Counted from the first letter of the stretch, positions 40,509-49,808 are shown. The stretch: 64,000 nt of DNA from Roseiarcus sp963835215 (GCA_963835215.1 CAWIES010000004.1:972177-1036176), one strand, 5' to 3'. Translations and numbers: made by a program. The notes: generated from the sequence alone by a model not told the origin.

Positions 40509-41734
40509 AGCGCCTGGCCCCGCAGAAGCCGCGGCGCGTCGCGCCCGCTTCCCGCCGCCTCGGCCATCAAGCGACGCTTCACCGCGGGGAGCGCGTCGAC
40601 GACCCTGAGCCCGAAATCGCGCGCCGCCCGGAGCGGGCCAAAATCATTGGCAAAGGCGCGGTTGAGCGCGTCCATGCCGAAGCTCGAGGACACGACATCG
40701 AAACGGCGCGCGCGCTGATAGGTCTCAAGCGTCCTTGCATCGCCCGGATCGAGGCCGAGCCGCAAGCGCTCGACGACGATCTCGGCCAGCGCCGCAACAT
40801 CGCGCAGGCCGAGATTGAGCCCCTGCCCGGCCAGCGGATGCACGACATGCGCGGCGTCGGCGATCAGCGCCAGTCGTGGGCCGATGAAACGCCGGGCGAA
40901 GCGGAAGTTGCAGGGAAAGGCGGCGACGCGCGAAGCGAGGGTCAGCGCGCCGAGTTTGAGGGTGAAACGATATTCGAGCTCGCGCAGGAAGTCGTCGGGC
41001 GCCAGCGCCAGAAGCGCCTCGGCGTCGGCGCGGCGCTCGTTCCACACAATGCTGGAAAAGCGCCCGCGCATTGGCAAGACGGCGAAGGGCCCGGCGGGCA
41101 GGAAATGCTGTTCGGCGCGGCCCTCGTGGTCGCGCTCGTGGGCGATGGTGGCGACGATGGCGGTCATGCCGGTGTCCCAGCCGACCGTCGCGATCTCGGC
41201 GAGCTCGCGCAGCTTCGAGCGCGCGCCGTCGGCGGCGACGACCAGCCGCGCCCCGAGCCGCTCGCCGGTCGAAAGCACGATTTCAGCCGCGTCGCGCCCC
41301 GCCGTAAACTCGGTCGCTGCGGCGGCGATGGTCTCGACGCCGAGCGAGGCGGCGGCTTCGCTCAGCGCGGCGCAAACATCATCGTTGAACGCCATATGCG
41401 CGAGCGGCTCGTCGCCCGCGGCCTCGAAGCGCAATTGCTCGAGCCGCACCGCGTCGCGCACCCGCCCGTCGGCGATGGTCATCTGAAGGATCGGCTGGGC
41501 GAGCGGCGCCAACGCCGCCCAGGCGCCCACCTGCTCGATCAGCCGACGCGATCCCGTTGCGAGCGCGACCGTGCGCAGCCGGCCCTCGCCTTGACCTGAG
41601 CGCGGATCGACCAGCGCGATCGAGGCCCCCCGCCCCATGGCCTGCCGGACCGCGGCCGCGAAGGCGAGCCCCGCCGGACCGCCCCCGGCGACGATGATGT
41701 CGAAGAAGCGGTGGGTGGCGGGGGCGGCGGACAT
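40505..41734 (-). CDS. UbiH/UbiF/VisC-type FAD monooxygenase
   Basis: 409 aa flavoprotein hydroxylase. N-terminal dinucleotide-binding IIVAGGGPAGLAFAAAVRQA, central VVAADGARSKLRE (DG motif), and the second FAD motif LALIADAAHVVHPLAGQGLN followed by LGLRDVAALAE. The ubiquinone-hydroxylase family adds OH to the ring of Q precursors at the membrane, and this is the likely role. ATG at 41734 is chosen; two ATGs upstream add 9 or 12 residues. Coupled to the PLP-enzyme gene by a GTGA overlap. Confidence 0.85.
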   Translation of the reverse strand: MSAAPATHRFFDIIVAGGGPAGLAFAAAVRQAMGRGASIALVDPRSGQGEGRLRTVALATGSRRLIEQVGAWAALAPLAQPILQMTIADGRVRDAVRLEQLRFEAAGDEPLAHMAFNDDVCAALSEAAASLGVETIAAAATEFTAGRDAAEIVLSTGERLGARLVVAADGARSKLRELAEIATVGWDTGMTAIVATIAHERDHEGRAEQHFLPAGPFAVLPMRGRFSSIVWNERRADAEALLALAPDDFLRELEYRFTLKLGALTLASRVAAFPCNFRFARRFIGPRLALIADAAHVVHPLAGQGLNLGLRDVAALAEIVVERLRLGLDPGDARTLETYQRARRFDVVSSSFGMDALNRAFANDFGPLRAARDFGLRVVDALPAVKRRLMAEAAGSGRDAPRLLRGQAL

Positions 41735-41981
41735 GCACGGCATTGTGAGGGGACAGGCCGGGCGATGCAAGGCGCGCCGAGGCCGCTGACAAAGCGAAGA
41801 AACTTGGGAGGCGCCGCTCGATCCGAGCGACGAGCGGACTTCGACCTTGGTCGCGGCGCCCCCGCTTTTCGATCGCCCGCAAAGCCGATTGCGCGCCCAA
41901 TTCTTGGCGGCGCGGGGTCGATCTGGTATAGGCTCGCCCAGAATGGGGAAGCGCCGGGCGGGCGCCGGGTTGGAGCGGCCG

Positions 41982-42623
41982 ATGAGCTATTGCGATTTCG
42001 CCGCACTGGAGCGCACGCCGCTCGTGCGCGAGCCCTTCGAATTCATCGTCGTCCCCGATTTCCTCAAAGCCGAGACGTTCGCGCCGATCCTCGCCGACTA
42101 TCCGAAAGTGCCAGGACCCGGCTCGCATCCGCCGAGCGAGCTCACGATCCAAGGCCATTTCCGCGCGCTAATGGACGAGTTGCGCGGCCCGGAATTCCAG
42201 GCGGCGATCGAGCGCAAATTCGCCATCGACCTCACTGGCCGGCCGACCATGTACACGGTGCGCGGCTTTGTGCGCGAACGCGACGGTTCGATCCACACCG
42301 ATTCCAAGACCAAGATCATCACCGTCCTGCTCTACATGAACGAACGCTGGCAGGAGGACGCGGGGCGGCTGCGCCTGCTGCGCAGCGCCGACAATCTCGA
42401 TGACTACGTCGCCGAGGTGCCCCCCTATGGCGGCACGCTGCTGGTCTTCCGCCGCGCCGACAATTCCTGGCACGGCCACAAGTCGACCTCCGGCCCGCGC
42501 CGCGCGGTTCAGCTCAATTGGGTCACCTCGCAAGCGGTGGTCGAGGCCGAACAGGGCCGCCATGGCTTTTCGACGCGCCTGAAAAAGTTTAAAAACATGT
42601 TCGTTCGCAATTCGGCGGCGTGA
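41982..42623 (+). CDS. 2-oxoglutarate/Fe(II) oxygenase (prolyl-hydroxylase superfamily)
   Basis: 213 aa double-stranded beta-helix. Iron ligands are His-x-Asp in GSIHTDSKTKIITVLLYMN and the distal His in NSWHGHKS, and the 2OG-binding Arg is in GPRRAVQLNWV. The N-terminal segment FEFIVVPDFLKAETFAPIL is typical. The substrate is unknown (peptide proline, sugar or lipid). ATG at 41982. Divergent from the UbiH-like gene with a 247-base gap in which I see no clear signal. Confidence 0.82.
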   Translation: MSYCDFAALERTPLVREPFEFIVVPDFLKAETFAPILADYPKVPGPGSHPPSELTIQGHFRALMDELRGPEFQAAIERKFAIDLTGRPTMYTVRGFVRERDGSIHTDSKTKIITVLLYMNERWQEDAGRLRLLRSADNLDDYVAEVPPYGGTLLVFRRADNSWHGHKSTSGPRRAVQLNWVTSQAVVEAEQGRHGFSTRLKKFKNMFVRNSAA

Positions 42624-42718
42624 GGCCGTAGATCGCGTAGCCGCAGCGGATCGCGGCGTGTAGAAGACTCTAGCGCGGTGCGAAGCGGCGGCGCCTGGAG
42701 CGGACATAGGGGACTAAA

Positions 42719-43261
42719 ATGCAGATCAGAAACTTCACGATCGCCTTGGCGGCGATGGCGCTCGCCGGCGGTTTCGCTTTGGCCACGACCGGCGTCGCCA
42801 ACGCCGAGAGTGCGTATAAGCAGTGCGACGCCCAGTGGAAGGCCGCCAAGGCGGCCGGCACGACCAACGGCCAGACCTGGAAGGATTTCTACGCGACCTG
42901 TAAGGCGTCGGCCGCCACCGCGGCGCCCGCCGCTGCTCCCGCCGCCGCGCCTATGGCCGCTCCTGCCCCCGCCCCGGCCGCCGCGCCTGCGCCGGCGATG
43001 ACTCCGGCCGCTGCGATGACGCCCAAGCCGAAGAAGACCTCTGCTGCGCCGGCCGCTCCCGCCGCTGGCGAATTCGCCGCCGAGGCCGAAGCCAAGGCGC
43101 ATTGCCCGAGCGACACCGTCGTCTGGGTCAACACCAAGTCCCACAAGTATCATTTCTCCGGCAACAAGAGCTACGGCACGACCAAGAAGGGCGCCTATAT
43201 GTGCGAGACCGACGCCAAGGGCGCCGGCAACGTCGCCGCCAAGGACGAGACGCCGAAGTGA
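42719..43261 (+). CDS. secreted Ala/Pro-rich protein, function unknown
   Basis: 180 aa. Signal peptide cleaved near GVANA-ES. A short folded N-part (YKQCDAQWKAAKAAGTTNGQ then TWKDFYATCKA, reminiscent of a PsiF-type cysteine motif), a 70-residue Ala/Pro-rich linker, and a C-terminal module AHCPSDTVVWVNTKSHKYHF then SGNKSYGTTKKGAYMCETDA. The paired Cys in both modules suggest disulfides in the periplasm. Modules like the last occur in rhizobial secreted proteins of unknown role. No enzyme motif seen. Confidence 0.8.
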   Translation: MQIRNFTIALAAMALAGGFALATTGVANAESAYKQCDAQWKAAKAAGTTNGQTWKDFYATCKASAATAAPAAAPAAAPMAAPAPAPAAAPAPAMTPAAAMTPKPKKTSAAPAAPAAGEFAAEAEAKAHCPSDTVVWVNTKSHKYHFSGNKSYGTTKKGAYMCETDAKGAGNVAAKDETPK

Positions 43262-43299
43262 TCGGCTGAACGGCGGATTTTTTCCGTCACAGCGCGTTC

Positions 43300-43345
43300 G
43301 ACGCCGCTTCGCTCCTGTCCGGGCGGAGCGGCGTTTTCGTTTGCA
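43300..43345 (+). terminator. rho-independent terminator
   Basis: GC-rich stem with CGCCGCTTCGCTCC on one side and GGAGCGGCG on the other, followed by TTTTCGTTT. It lies 40 bases after the stop of the secreted protein gene. Confidence 0.75.
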
Positions 43346-43356
43346 GGGAGGGGTCC

Positions 43357-43998
43357 ATGCCGGAAAGCTGCTGCCATCCTGTGGGCGCGCACGAGCGCCT
43401 GCGCATTCCCGACACTTACGTCTCGAGCCTGATGCTCGATCGCGCGCTCAACGCGATCGCGCGGCGCGTCGGACCGATCGACCGCACGCACGACATTCCC
43501 TATCTCGCCGGCTACAGCCTCGACGGCAAACGGATCTACATCGACCGCCATCTGCCGCCGATCTTCCGCTATCGCGGACGCGACATCGCGGTCGACCGCT
43601 ATCTGCTGTTGCACGAAGAGGTCGAGAAGACGCTGATCGACCAGCTCGACCTGCACTATCAGCACGCCCATCAGATCGCGACGCGCGCCGAGGAGGCGGC
43701 GGTGCGCGCCGACGGCGTGTCGTGGCGCGCCTACGACCGCTTCATGCAGACTTACGTCAAGCGGATGGGCGACGAACGGCTGACCAAACTGCCCGACGAT
43801 CTCGACCTCAAGCCCTATCGCGACGAGCACGACTACGATCTGATGCGCCGCATGGATACGGCCGCCGCCGACCCCAGCCATCCTGCTCACGCCGACAAGG
43901 CGCTGCGTGGCCGCCTCGACAAGGCGCTGCATGGGCCCGCCGCCAAGAAAGAGGCGGCGCAAGTCGCAGCGAAGGCCAAGCGCAAGGGTTCAGTCTAG
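43357..43998 (+). CDS. conserved protein of unknown function
   Basis: 213 aa, no signal peptide or membrane segment. The N-half has DRTHDIPYLAGYSLDGKRIY, IDRHLPP, YRGRDIAVDRYLLLHEEVEK and HYQHAHQIATRAEEAAVRAD. The density of His and Asp and the HEEVE sequence suggest a metal site, but it is not a classic HExxH. The C-terminus is a basic Lys/Ala tail. ATG at 43357 has GGGAGG upstream. Its last codons overlap the convergent methyltransferase by nine bases. I do not recognise a named family. Confidence 0.75.
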   Translation: MPESCCHPVGAHERLRIPDTYVSSLMLDRALNAIARRVGPIDRTHDIPYLAGYSLDGKRIYIDRHLPPIFRYRGRDIAVDRYLLLHEEVEKTLIDQLDLHYQHAHQIATRAEEAAVRADGVSWRAYDRFMQTYVKRMGDERLTKLPDDLDLKPYRDEHDYDLMRRMDTAAADPSHPAHADKALRGRLDKALHGPAAKKEAAQVAAKAKRKGSV

Positions 43999-44769
43999 TC
44001 GGCGGCAGCTATAGGCGTGCGTCTGGTAGGGAAAGGCGACCTCGGCGCGCCCCGCCAGCGCCGGCGTCGCGCCGATCAGCGCCCGCACCCGCTCGGCGAA
44101 GCGCGCGCGCTCGTCATCGGGCAGCGCGGCGATGAAACTGGTCGACAGCACGCGATCGACGATCACCCGTTCGGGCGGCCCCACATGCTGATAGGCGAAG
44201 CTCTGCTCGACGAGCGGCGAGAAGCCATCGGCGGGAAAGACCTTGCGCCAGCGCTCGCTCGAATAGCGCGGCGTGTCGCCCTCGTAGGGCGTCATCAGGC
44301 GGGTCAGCGACGCCACCCAGTCGACGCTTTCGTCGCGCACGTTCCAGACCAGCCCAAGCGCGCCGCCGACCTTCAGCGCGCGGCGCATTTCGGCGAGCGC
44401 GGCGCGGCTGGCGAACCAATGAAACGCCTGCGCACAGACGATCGCGTCGAGCGAGGCGTCGGCAAACGGGATGCGCTCGGCGGTCCCCTCTTGCGCCGCG
44501 ACATCCGGGTGCGCGGCGACGAGCTGCTCGCGCATCGCCTTGACTGGCTCGACGGCGTTAAGCTTCGCGCCGGTCGCGCGCAGGAACGGCGTGAGCTTGC
44601 CCGAGCCGGCGCCAAGATCGACGACGCTGCGCCCCGGCGCGAGGCCGAGCGCCTCGCGCAGCCAGTCGACCAGCGCGGCGGGATAGTCGGGCCGCCCGCG
44701 TTGATAGACTTCGGCGGCCGCTGAGAAGCCGGCGGAAGCGGCGGGGTGAAGCAACGCGCGCTCGTTCAT
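43990..44769 (-). CDS. class I SAM-dependent methyltransferase
   Basis: 259 aa. Motif I VVDLGAGSGKLT, motif II region LNAVEPVKAMREQ, GTAERIPFADASLDAIVCAQ (motif III/IV) and FHWFASRAALAEMRRALKVG are characteristic of methyltransferase_11 proteins. Substrate unknown. ATG at 44769 has GGGAGAG upstream; the frame continues upstream without similarity. It lies 23 bases after the ndh gene and is probably co-transcribed. Confidence 0.87.
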   Translation of the reverse strand: MNERALLHPAASAGFSAAAEVYQRGRPDYPAALVDWLREALGLAPGRSVVDLGAGSGKLTPFLRATGAKLNAVEPVKAMREQLVAAHPDVAAQEGTAERIPFADASLDAIVCAQAFHWFASRAALAEMRRALKVGGALGLVWNVRDESVDWVASLTRLMTPYEGDTPRYSSERWRKVFPADGFSPLVEQSFAYQHVGPPERVIVDRVLSTSFIAALPDDERARFAERVRALIGATPALAGRAEVAFPYQTHAYSCRRLD

Positions 44770-44792
44770 TGGTCTCTCCCTAACGCGGCCCC

Positions 44793-46064
44793 CTATCGTC
44801 GGCCCGCATCCTTCCCTTGCGTGATGAGCCGGGCGCTGCGTTGACCGCTGGCGTAGATCCATAGCCAGCTCATCGCCACGCTCAGCCGATTGCGCAGGCC
44901 GATCAAGAAATAGATATGGGCGAGGCCCCATATCCACCAGGCGATCCTGCCGCGCAGCTTGATCCAGCCAAAATCGATGATCGCCGCGCGTTTGCCGATA
45001 GTCGCGAGACTGCCGGCGTGGCGATAGCGGAAGGCGCCCGGCGAAGGACGTCCCTCGAGACGGGCGCGAAGGATCGCGGCGACATGCGCGCCCTGCTGCT
45101 TGGCGGCGGGCGCGATGCCGGGAACGGGCTTGCCATCGGGGCCGTTGATGGTGACCGTGTCGCCGATGGCGAAAATATCGTCATGGCCCGGCACGCGCAG
45201 ATCGGGCTCGACGACGATCCGCCCGGCGCGGTCCGACGGCGCCTCGAGCCACTGCGCTGCGGCGGAGGCCTGCACGCCCGCGGCCCACAGAATGGTTCTC
45301 GCGGCCAGCGGCTCGCCGCCGAAGACGACGCCCTCCTCGCTGCATTGCGAGACCGCGCGTCCGAGCTCGACGGTGACGCCGAGCCGCTCCAGGGCCCGGT
45401 GCGCATAGAGCGCCAGATCCTCGGCGAATCCCGGCAGCACGCGCGGGCCCGCTTCGATCAGCACGACGCGCGCCTTGCGCGTGTCGATGCGCCGAAAGTC
45501 GTCGGGCAGCGTTTCATGCGCGAGTTCGGCGATCGTTCCGGCGAGCTCGACCCCGGTCGGGCCGCCGCCGACGACGACGAAGGTCAGCAGCGCCGCGCGC
45601 AGCGATGCGTCGCTCTCGCGTTCGGCACGCTCGAACGCCAGCAGAATGCGCCGGCGCACCGTGGTCGCGTCTTCGAGCGTCTTGAGGCCGGGCGCGAAGC
45701 GCTCCCATTCGTCATGGCCGAAATAGGCGTGCCAAACGCCGGTCGCCACCACCAGCGTGTCGAATTCTATCGCGCCCCCGCCCTCGAGCAGGGCCTTGCG
45801 CGCGGCGAGGTCGACCCCCGTGACGACGCCGAGCAAGGTCGTCACGTCCTTGCGCCTGTGCAGCAGGTGGCGAATCGGCCACGCGATTTCGGACGTCGCC
45901 AGCGATGTCGTCGCGACCTGATAGAGCAGCGGCTGGAACAAGTGATGATTGCGCCGATCAACGATCGTGACCCGGACCGGCGCGCCCGCGAGGCGATTGA
46001 CGAGTTCGAGCCCGCCAAAACCGGCGCCGATGACGACGACGTGATGCAAGGGAGCGTCCGTCAC
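44793..46064 (-). CDS. ndh: type II NADH dehydrogenase
   Basis: 423 aa single-subunit NADH:quinone oxidoreductase (non-proton-pumping). FAD site VVVIGAGFGGLELVNRLAG, NHHLFQPLLYQVATT quinone-pocket signature, NADH site FVVVGGGPTGVELAGTIAEL, and C-terminal FAIGDTV plus the membrane-binding WWIWGLAHIYFLIGLRNRLS. GTG start at 46064, 13 bases after the aapP stop, so perhaps the distal part of that operon. Confidence 0.92.
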   Translation of the reverse strand: MTDAPLHHVVVIGAGFGGLELVNRLAGAPVRVTIVDRRNHHLFQPLLYQVATTSLATSEIAWPIRHLLHRRKDVTTLLGVVTGVDLAARKALLEGGGAIEFDTLVVATGVWHAYFGHDEWERFAPGLKTLEDATTVRRRILLAFERAERESDASLRAALLTFVVVGGGPTGVELAGTIAELAHETLPDDFRRIDTRKARVVLIEAGPRVLPGFAEDLALYAHRALERLGVTVELGRAVSQCSEEGVVFGGEPLAARTILWAAGVQASAAAQWLEAPSDRAGRIVVEPDLRVPGHDDIFAIGDTVTINGPDGKPVPGIAPAAKQQGAHVAAILRARLEGRPSPGAFRYRHAGSLATIGKRAAIIDFGWIKLRGRIAWWIWGLAHIYFLIGLRNRLSVAMSWLWIYASGQRSARLITQGKDAGRR

Positions 46065-46077
46065 GGAATTTGTCCTC

Positions 46078-46843
46078 TCACCGCAAGATCTGGCTCAGGA
46101 ACAGCTTCGTCCGCTCGTGCTGCGGATGGTCGAAGAATTCCGCCGGCGCGTTGATCTCGACGATCTCGCCCTGGTCCATGAACACGACGCGGTCGGCGAC
46201 CTGCGGGCAAAGCCCATCTCGTGGGTGACGACGATCATCGTCATGCCGTCCTGCGCCAGTTCGGTCATCGTGTCGAGCACTTCCTTGACCATTTCGGGAT
46301 CGAGCGCCGAGGTCGGCTCGTCGAACAGCATGATCTTCGGGTTCATGCACAGCGCGCGCGCGATCGCGACGCGCTGCTGCTGGCCGCCGGAGAGCTGGCC
46401 GGGATATTTGTGCGCCTGTTCGGGGATCTTGACCCGTGGCGAGGAATTTCATCGCCAGCGCCTCGGCCTCGCGCTTGCGGCGTCTTGCGCACCCAGATCG
46501 GCGCCAGCGTGCAATTCTCAAGGATCGTCAGATGCGGAAACAGGTTGAACTGCTGGAACACCATGCCGACCTCGCGCCGCACCTCGTCGATGCGCTTGAC
46601 GTCGGCGGTCAGCTCGATCCCGTCGACGCGGATCGACGCCGCGCTGATGCTCCTCGAGCGCGATTGACGCAGCGGATCAGCGTCGACTTGCCGGAGCCCG
46701 ACGGCCCGCAGATGACGATGCGCTCGCCGCGCGCGCACCGTCGAGGTCGATGTTGCGCAGCACATGGAACGCGCCGTACCATTTGTGCACGCCGACGAAT
46801 TCGATCGCGATCGTCGCGCTCGCCGCGCATGTCGCTCCGCCAT
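46078..46843 (-). CDS. aapP: general amino-acid ABC transporter ATP-binding protein (multiply frameshifted)
   Basis: ATPase of the AapJQMP/polar amino-acid family. Pieces in different frames give KWYGAFHVLRNIDLDG, CGPSGSGKSTLIRC (Walker A), IDEVRREVGMVFQQFNLFPH, KYPGQLSGGQQQRVAIARAL (signature), MLFDEPTSALDPEMV (Walker B) and FFDHPQHERTKLFLSQILR. I count about eight single-base insertions or deletions (near 46195, 46395, 46432, 46485, 46640, 46665, 46755 and 46815). Each segment is well conserved, which argues for sequence error over old decay. As written it would be non-functional. Confidence 0.8.
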
Positions 46844-47987
46844 CAGCGCCGCCGCCCCGTCGCCAGCCGGCGCTCCATCGCGGCCGGAATAGCGCGACAT
46901 CGCGATAGCAGAAGACGAAATAGAACAGCGCGGCGAACGCATAGCCGGTCGGCAGCGATGGTCGGCCCGCTCCAGACCGGGTCCTTGAAGCGCATTGTCC
47001 ATCGCCGCGAGGAAATCGATCATGCCGACGATCGCGACCAGCGTCGTGTCCTTGAACAGGCCGATGAAATTGTTGACGATGCCGGGAATGACCAGCGTCA
47101 GCGCCTGCGGCAGCACGACGAGGCCCATCATGCGCCAGATAGTCAAGGCCGAGCGCCATCGCGCCTTCGTACTGGCCCTTGTCGAGCGACTGCAGGCCGC
47201 CGCGCACCTCCTCGGCCATATAGGCGGCGGCGAACAGCGCCGTGCCGACCAGCGGGCGCAGGAAGCGGTCGGGCGTCCAGCCTGGCGGCAGGAACAGCGG
47301 CAGCATGTTGTTGGCCATGAACAGCACCGTGATGAACGGCACGCCGCGCACGAATTCGATGAAGACGACGCTCGCGAGCTCTGACGACCGGCAGGCGCGA
47401 GCGCCGCCCCAGCGCCAGCAGCACGCCGAGCGGCAGCGAGAAGACGATGCCGACCAGCGCCGTCAGCAGCGAAACGAAAATGCCGCCCCACAGCAGCGTG
47501 TCGACGAGCGGCAGGCCGAGCGCACTCGGCGCCGCGCAGCAGGACGAAAGCCGAGGATCGGAAAGACGAGGAAGAACAGCGCGGCGCCGAGGCCGCGACG
47601 CGGCGCGCGCGGCCACAGCAGCCAGACGATCAGCGCCGCGCCGATCGACTTCGACGACATCGACGCGCCAGCGCTCGTGCGCGGGATAGGAGCCGTAGCG
47701 CAGATAGTCCAACTTCTGCGGCGATGAACGCCCAGCAGGCGCCGTCCTGATGCGCGCGGCAGAGCGCGCCGTCCGGCGCGCTCCAGACCGCGCGCGTCGT
47801 CGCCCAGGCGATCAGCGGCGGCATCAGCCAGAGGCAGAAGCGCGAGCGAGCGCGAGCGTGAGCGCGCTCGAGAACCGGCGACGAGAAGAGATTGGCGCGC
47901 AGCCAGGCGAGCGCGCCGCGCGAGAGCAGCGGCGGCGGCAGCGCCGGCTCGGAGCGCGGTGCGCACATAGGCGACGGCGCCGGTCAT
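46843..47987 (-). CDS. aapM: amino-acid ABC transporter permease AapM (multiply frameshifted)
   Basis: Second membrane subunit of the polar amino-acid transporter. Starts MTGAVAYVRTA at 47987, two bases past the aapQ stop region. Recognisable fragments include LAWLRANLFSSP, RGVPFITVLFMANNMLPLFL, TALFAAAYMAEEVRGGLQSL and DKGQYEGAMALGL (the EAA-type permease loop), and SRYS near the end. The frame changes repeatedly; no single open frame spans more than about a third of the gene. The stop overlaps the aapP ATG by one base. Confidence 0.75.
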
Positions 47988-47989
47988 GC

Positions 47990-49164
47990 TCAGCGCTCCT
48001 TCAGCGCATAGCGCGCGTTGAAGAGGTTGAGCGCGAAGCGCGACGGCGAGCGAGATGACGAGATAGACGCCCATGGTGATCGCCATCACCTGCACCGCCG
48101 CGTGCGTCTGGTTGAGCACCGTGCCGGCGAAGATCTGCACGAGATCGGGATAGCCGATGAACACGGCGAGCGAGGAGTTCTTGACGATGTTGAGATATTG
48201 CGATCGTCAGCGGCGGCGTGATGAGCCGCATCGCCTGGGGAATGACGACAAGCTTCATCGTCAGAGGCCGCGATGCAGGCCGAGCGCCGCCGCCGCTTCG
48301 CTCTGGCCCGTGCGAGACCGCGAGCACGCCGGCGCGCACGATCTCGGCGATGAAGCCGGCGGTGTAGGTCGACAAGGCCGAAAGCCAGCGCGGCGAATTC
48401 GGGATGGATCTGCAGCCCGCCGCGCAGGTTGAAGCCGGAGAGCTGCGCGAGCTCGAACGCCAATCGGCTCGTCCGGCGGCGAAATAGGCGAGCGCCGGCA
48501 GGCCGACGACAAGCGCCAAAGCCGGCGACCACGCCGACGGCGCCTGACGCTCCGCGTCAGCGGCCTGTCGGCGGCGCGCGCAGGAGCGATAGCGCGAGCG
48601 CGACGACCAGCGCCGCGACAAGCGCCACGCCGATCCACAGCGCCCCCTCGCCGAAGATCGGGCGCGGCAGGTAGAGGCCGCGGTTGTTGAGGAAAGCGAC
48701 GCCGGCGAGGCTGAGCGACTGGCGCGGCCCCGGCAGCGATTTCAGCACCGCGTTGTACCAGAACAGCAGCTGCAGCAGCAGCGGCGTGTTGCGCATCAGC
48801 TCGACATAGACCAGCGCGAGGCGCGACAGGATCCAGTTGCGGCGACAGGCGCGCGACGCCGATGCGCAAAGCCGAGCGGCGTCGCCAGCGCAATGCCGAT
48901 CGCCCCGACCAGCAGCGTGTTGAGCAGCCCGACCCAGAACGCCCGGCCATAGGTCGAGAGCGCGGAATAGGCGATCAGCGTCTGATTGATGTCGAAGCCG
49001 GCGGTCTCGTTCCAGAAGCCGAAGCCCATCGGGATGCCGCGCGCCTGCATGTTGGCGACGGCGTTGGTCCAGGCGAGCGCGATCAGCGCGGCGAGCGCGG
49101 CGGCGAGCAACGCCTGATAGAGAAGGTTGCGCGAGCGCGGATCGTTGACGATCGAGGCGCGCAA
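47990..49164 (-). CDS. aapQ: amino-acid ABC transporter permease AapQ (multiply frameshifted)
   Basis: First membrane subunit. TTG start at 49164 with AGGAG seven bases upstream, then SIVNDPRSRNLLYQ, ANMQARGIPMGFGFWNETAG and FDINQTLIAYS, typical of AapQ. The first frame break is at about 48865; later fragments include MRNTPLLLQLLFWYNAVLKS and LNLFNARYALKER at the end. The N-terminal 100 residues are intact. Directly upstream is a small secreted-protein gene, not the expected aapJ binding protein. Confidence 0.78.
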
Positions 49165-49174
49165 CGATCGCTCC

Positions 49175-49570
49175 TCAGGCGCCGCCGCAAGAATGTTCCG
49201 CGTCGGGCAGCGTCCAGTCGCCATGCGTGCGCATATTGACGGTCTTGTAAATCTTGCCGCGATGGTCGCCCTTCGGGCAGTCTTTCGGGACCGAGGCGAG
49301 ACAGATGCGCACCGCGTCTCCAGGGCGTGATGCGTCGACCGCCGGGACCTTGTCGTAGGAAACCTGATAGCCCCCGTTGACGAACACGATCGCGCTGCCC
49401 GAATCGGCGATCGGCTTGCCATCGCCATCCATCAGACGGGTCTCGAGCCGCCGGACAACGGTCTTCGCGCAATCCCCAACGTGTTTGGGCATGGGCTCGG
49501 CCAAAGCGGGCTCGACCAAGGCGGGCGTTACCAGCGCGAAGGCGCCAAGGCAGAGGGCGAAGCGGATCAT
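49175..49570 (-). CDS. small secreted protein, function unknown
   Basis: 131 aa. Signal peptide (FALCLGAFALVTPALVEPAL) cleaved near ALAEP, then HVGDCAKTVVRRLETRLMDG, SGSAIVFVNGGYQVSYDKVP and the Cys-containing CLASVPKDCPKGDHRGKIYK plus TWTLPDAE-like GDWTLPDAEHSCGGA. Four Cys suggest disulfides. It matches no transporter binding protein. ATG at 49570 with GAGGA upstream; stop is 10 bases before aapQ, so it may lead that operon. Confidence 0.75.
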   Translation of the reverse strand: MIRFALCLGAFALVTPALVEPALAEPMPKHVGDCAKTVVRRLETRLMDGDGKPIADSGSAIVFVNGGYQVSYDKVPAVDASRPGDAVRICLASVPKDCPKGDHRGKIYKTVNMRTHGDWTLPDAEHSCGGA

Positions 49571-49732
49571 GGCGGTCCTCACGGCGCAGTGGGTCGTTTG
49601 CGATGCTTCCACGCGCCGCCGGGCTTGTCCATCGGCGCGCCGCAGGGCCGCGAACCCGCTTGCCAGCCGTGCTTGCCAAGCCCGCGCGGTCCCAATATAA
49701 ACCGCCCGCCGTCAGCGCTTAGACGCCCCGGC

Positions 49733-49808
49733 GCCCAGGTAGCTCAGTTGGTAGAGCATGCGACTGAAAATCGCAGTGTCGGTGGTTCGATTCCGCCCCT
49801 GGGCACCA
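49733..49808 (+). tRNA. tRNA-Phe (GAA)
   Basis: 76 bases including encoded CCA. Acceptor GCCCAGG pairs with CCTGGGC; the D-arm is GCTCAGTTGGTAGAGC, the anticodon loop reads CTGAAAA within GCGACT...AATCGC (anticodon GAA), and the T-arm contains GGTTCGATTCC. A small palindrome CAATATC/GATATTG (49810-49825) follows immediately and may be its 3' end signal. Confidence 0.97.

Noticed and set aside
46343..47491. A 382-residue open frame that might be a permease-ATPase fusion
   Set aside because: It strings together fragments of aapM and aapP only because local indels keep the frame open; the real gene boundary is the TGATG at 46845-46841.
46078..49164. aapQMP as an ancient degraded pseudogene operon
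   Set aside because: Fragments retain highly conserved motifs without obvious missense decay, so I annotate CDS with probable sequence errors and leave pseudogene as the alternative.
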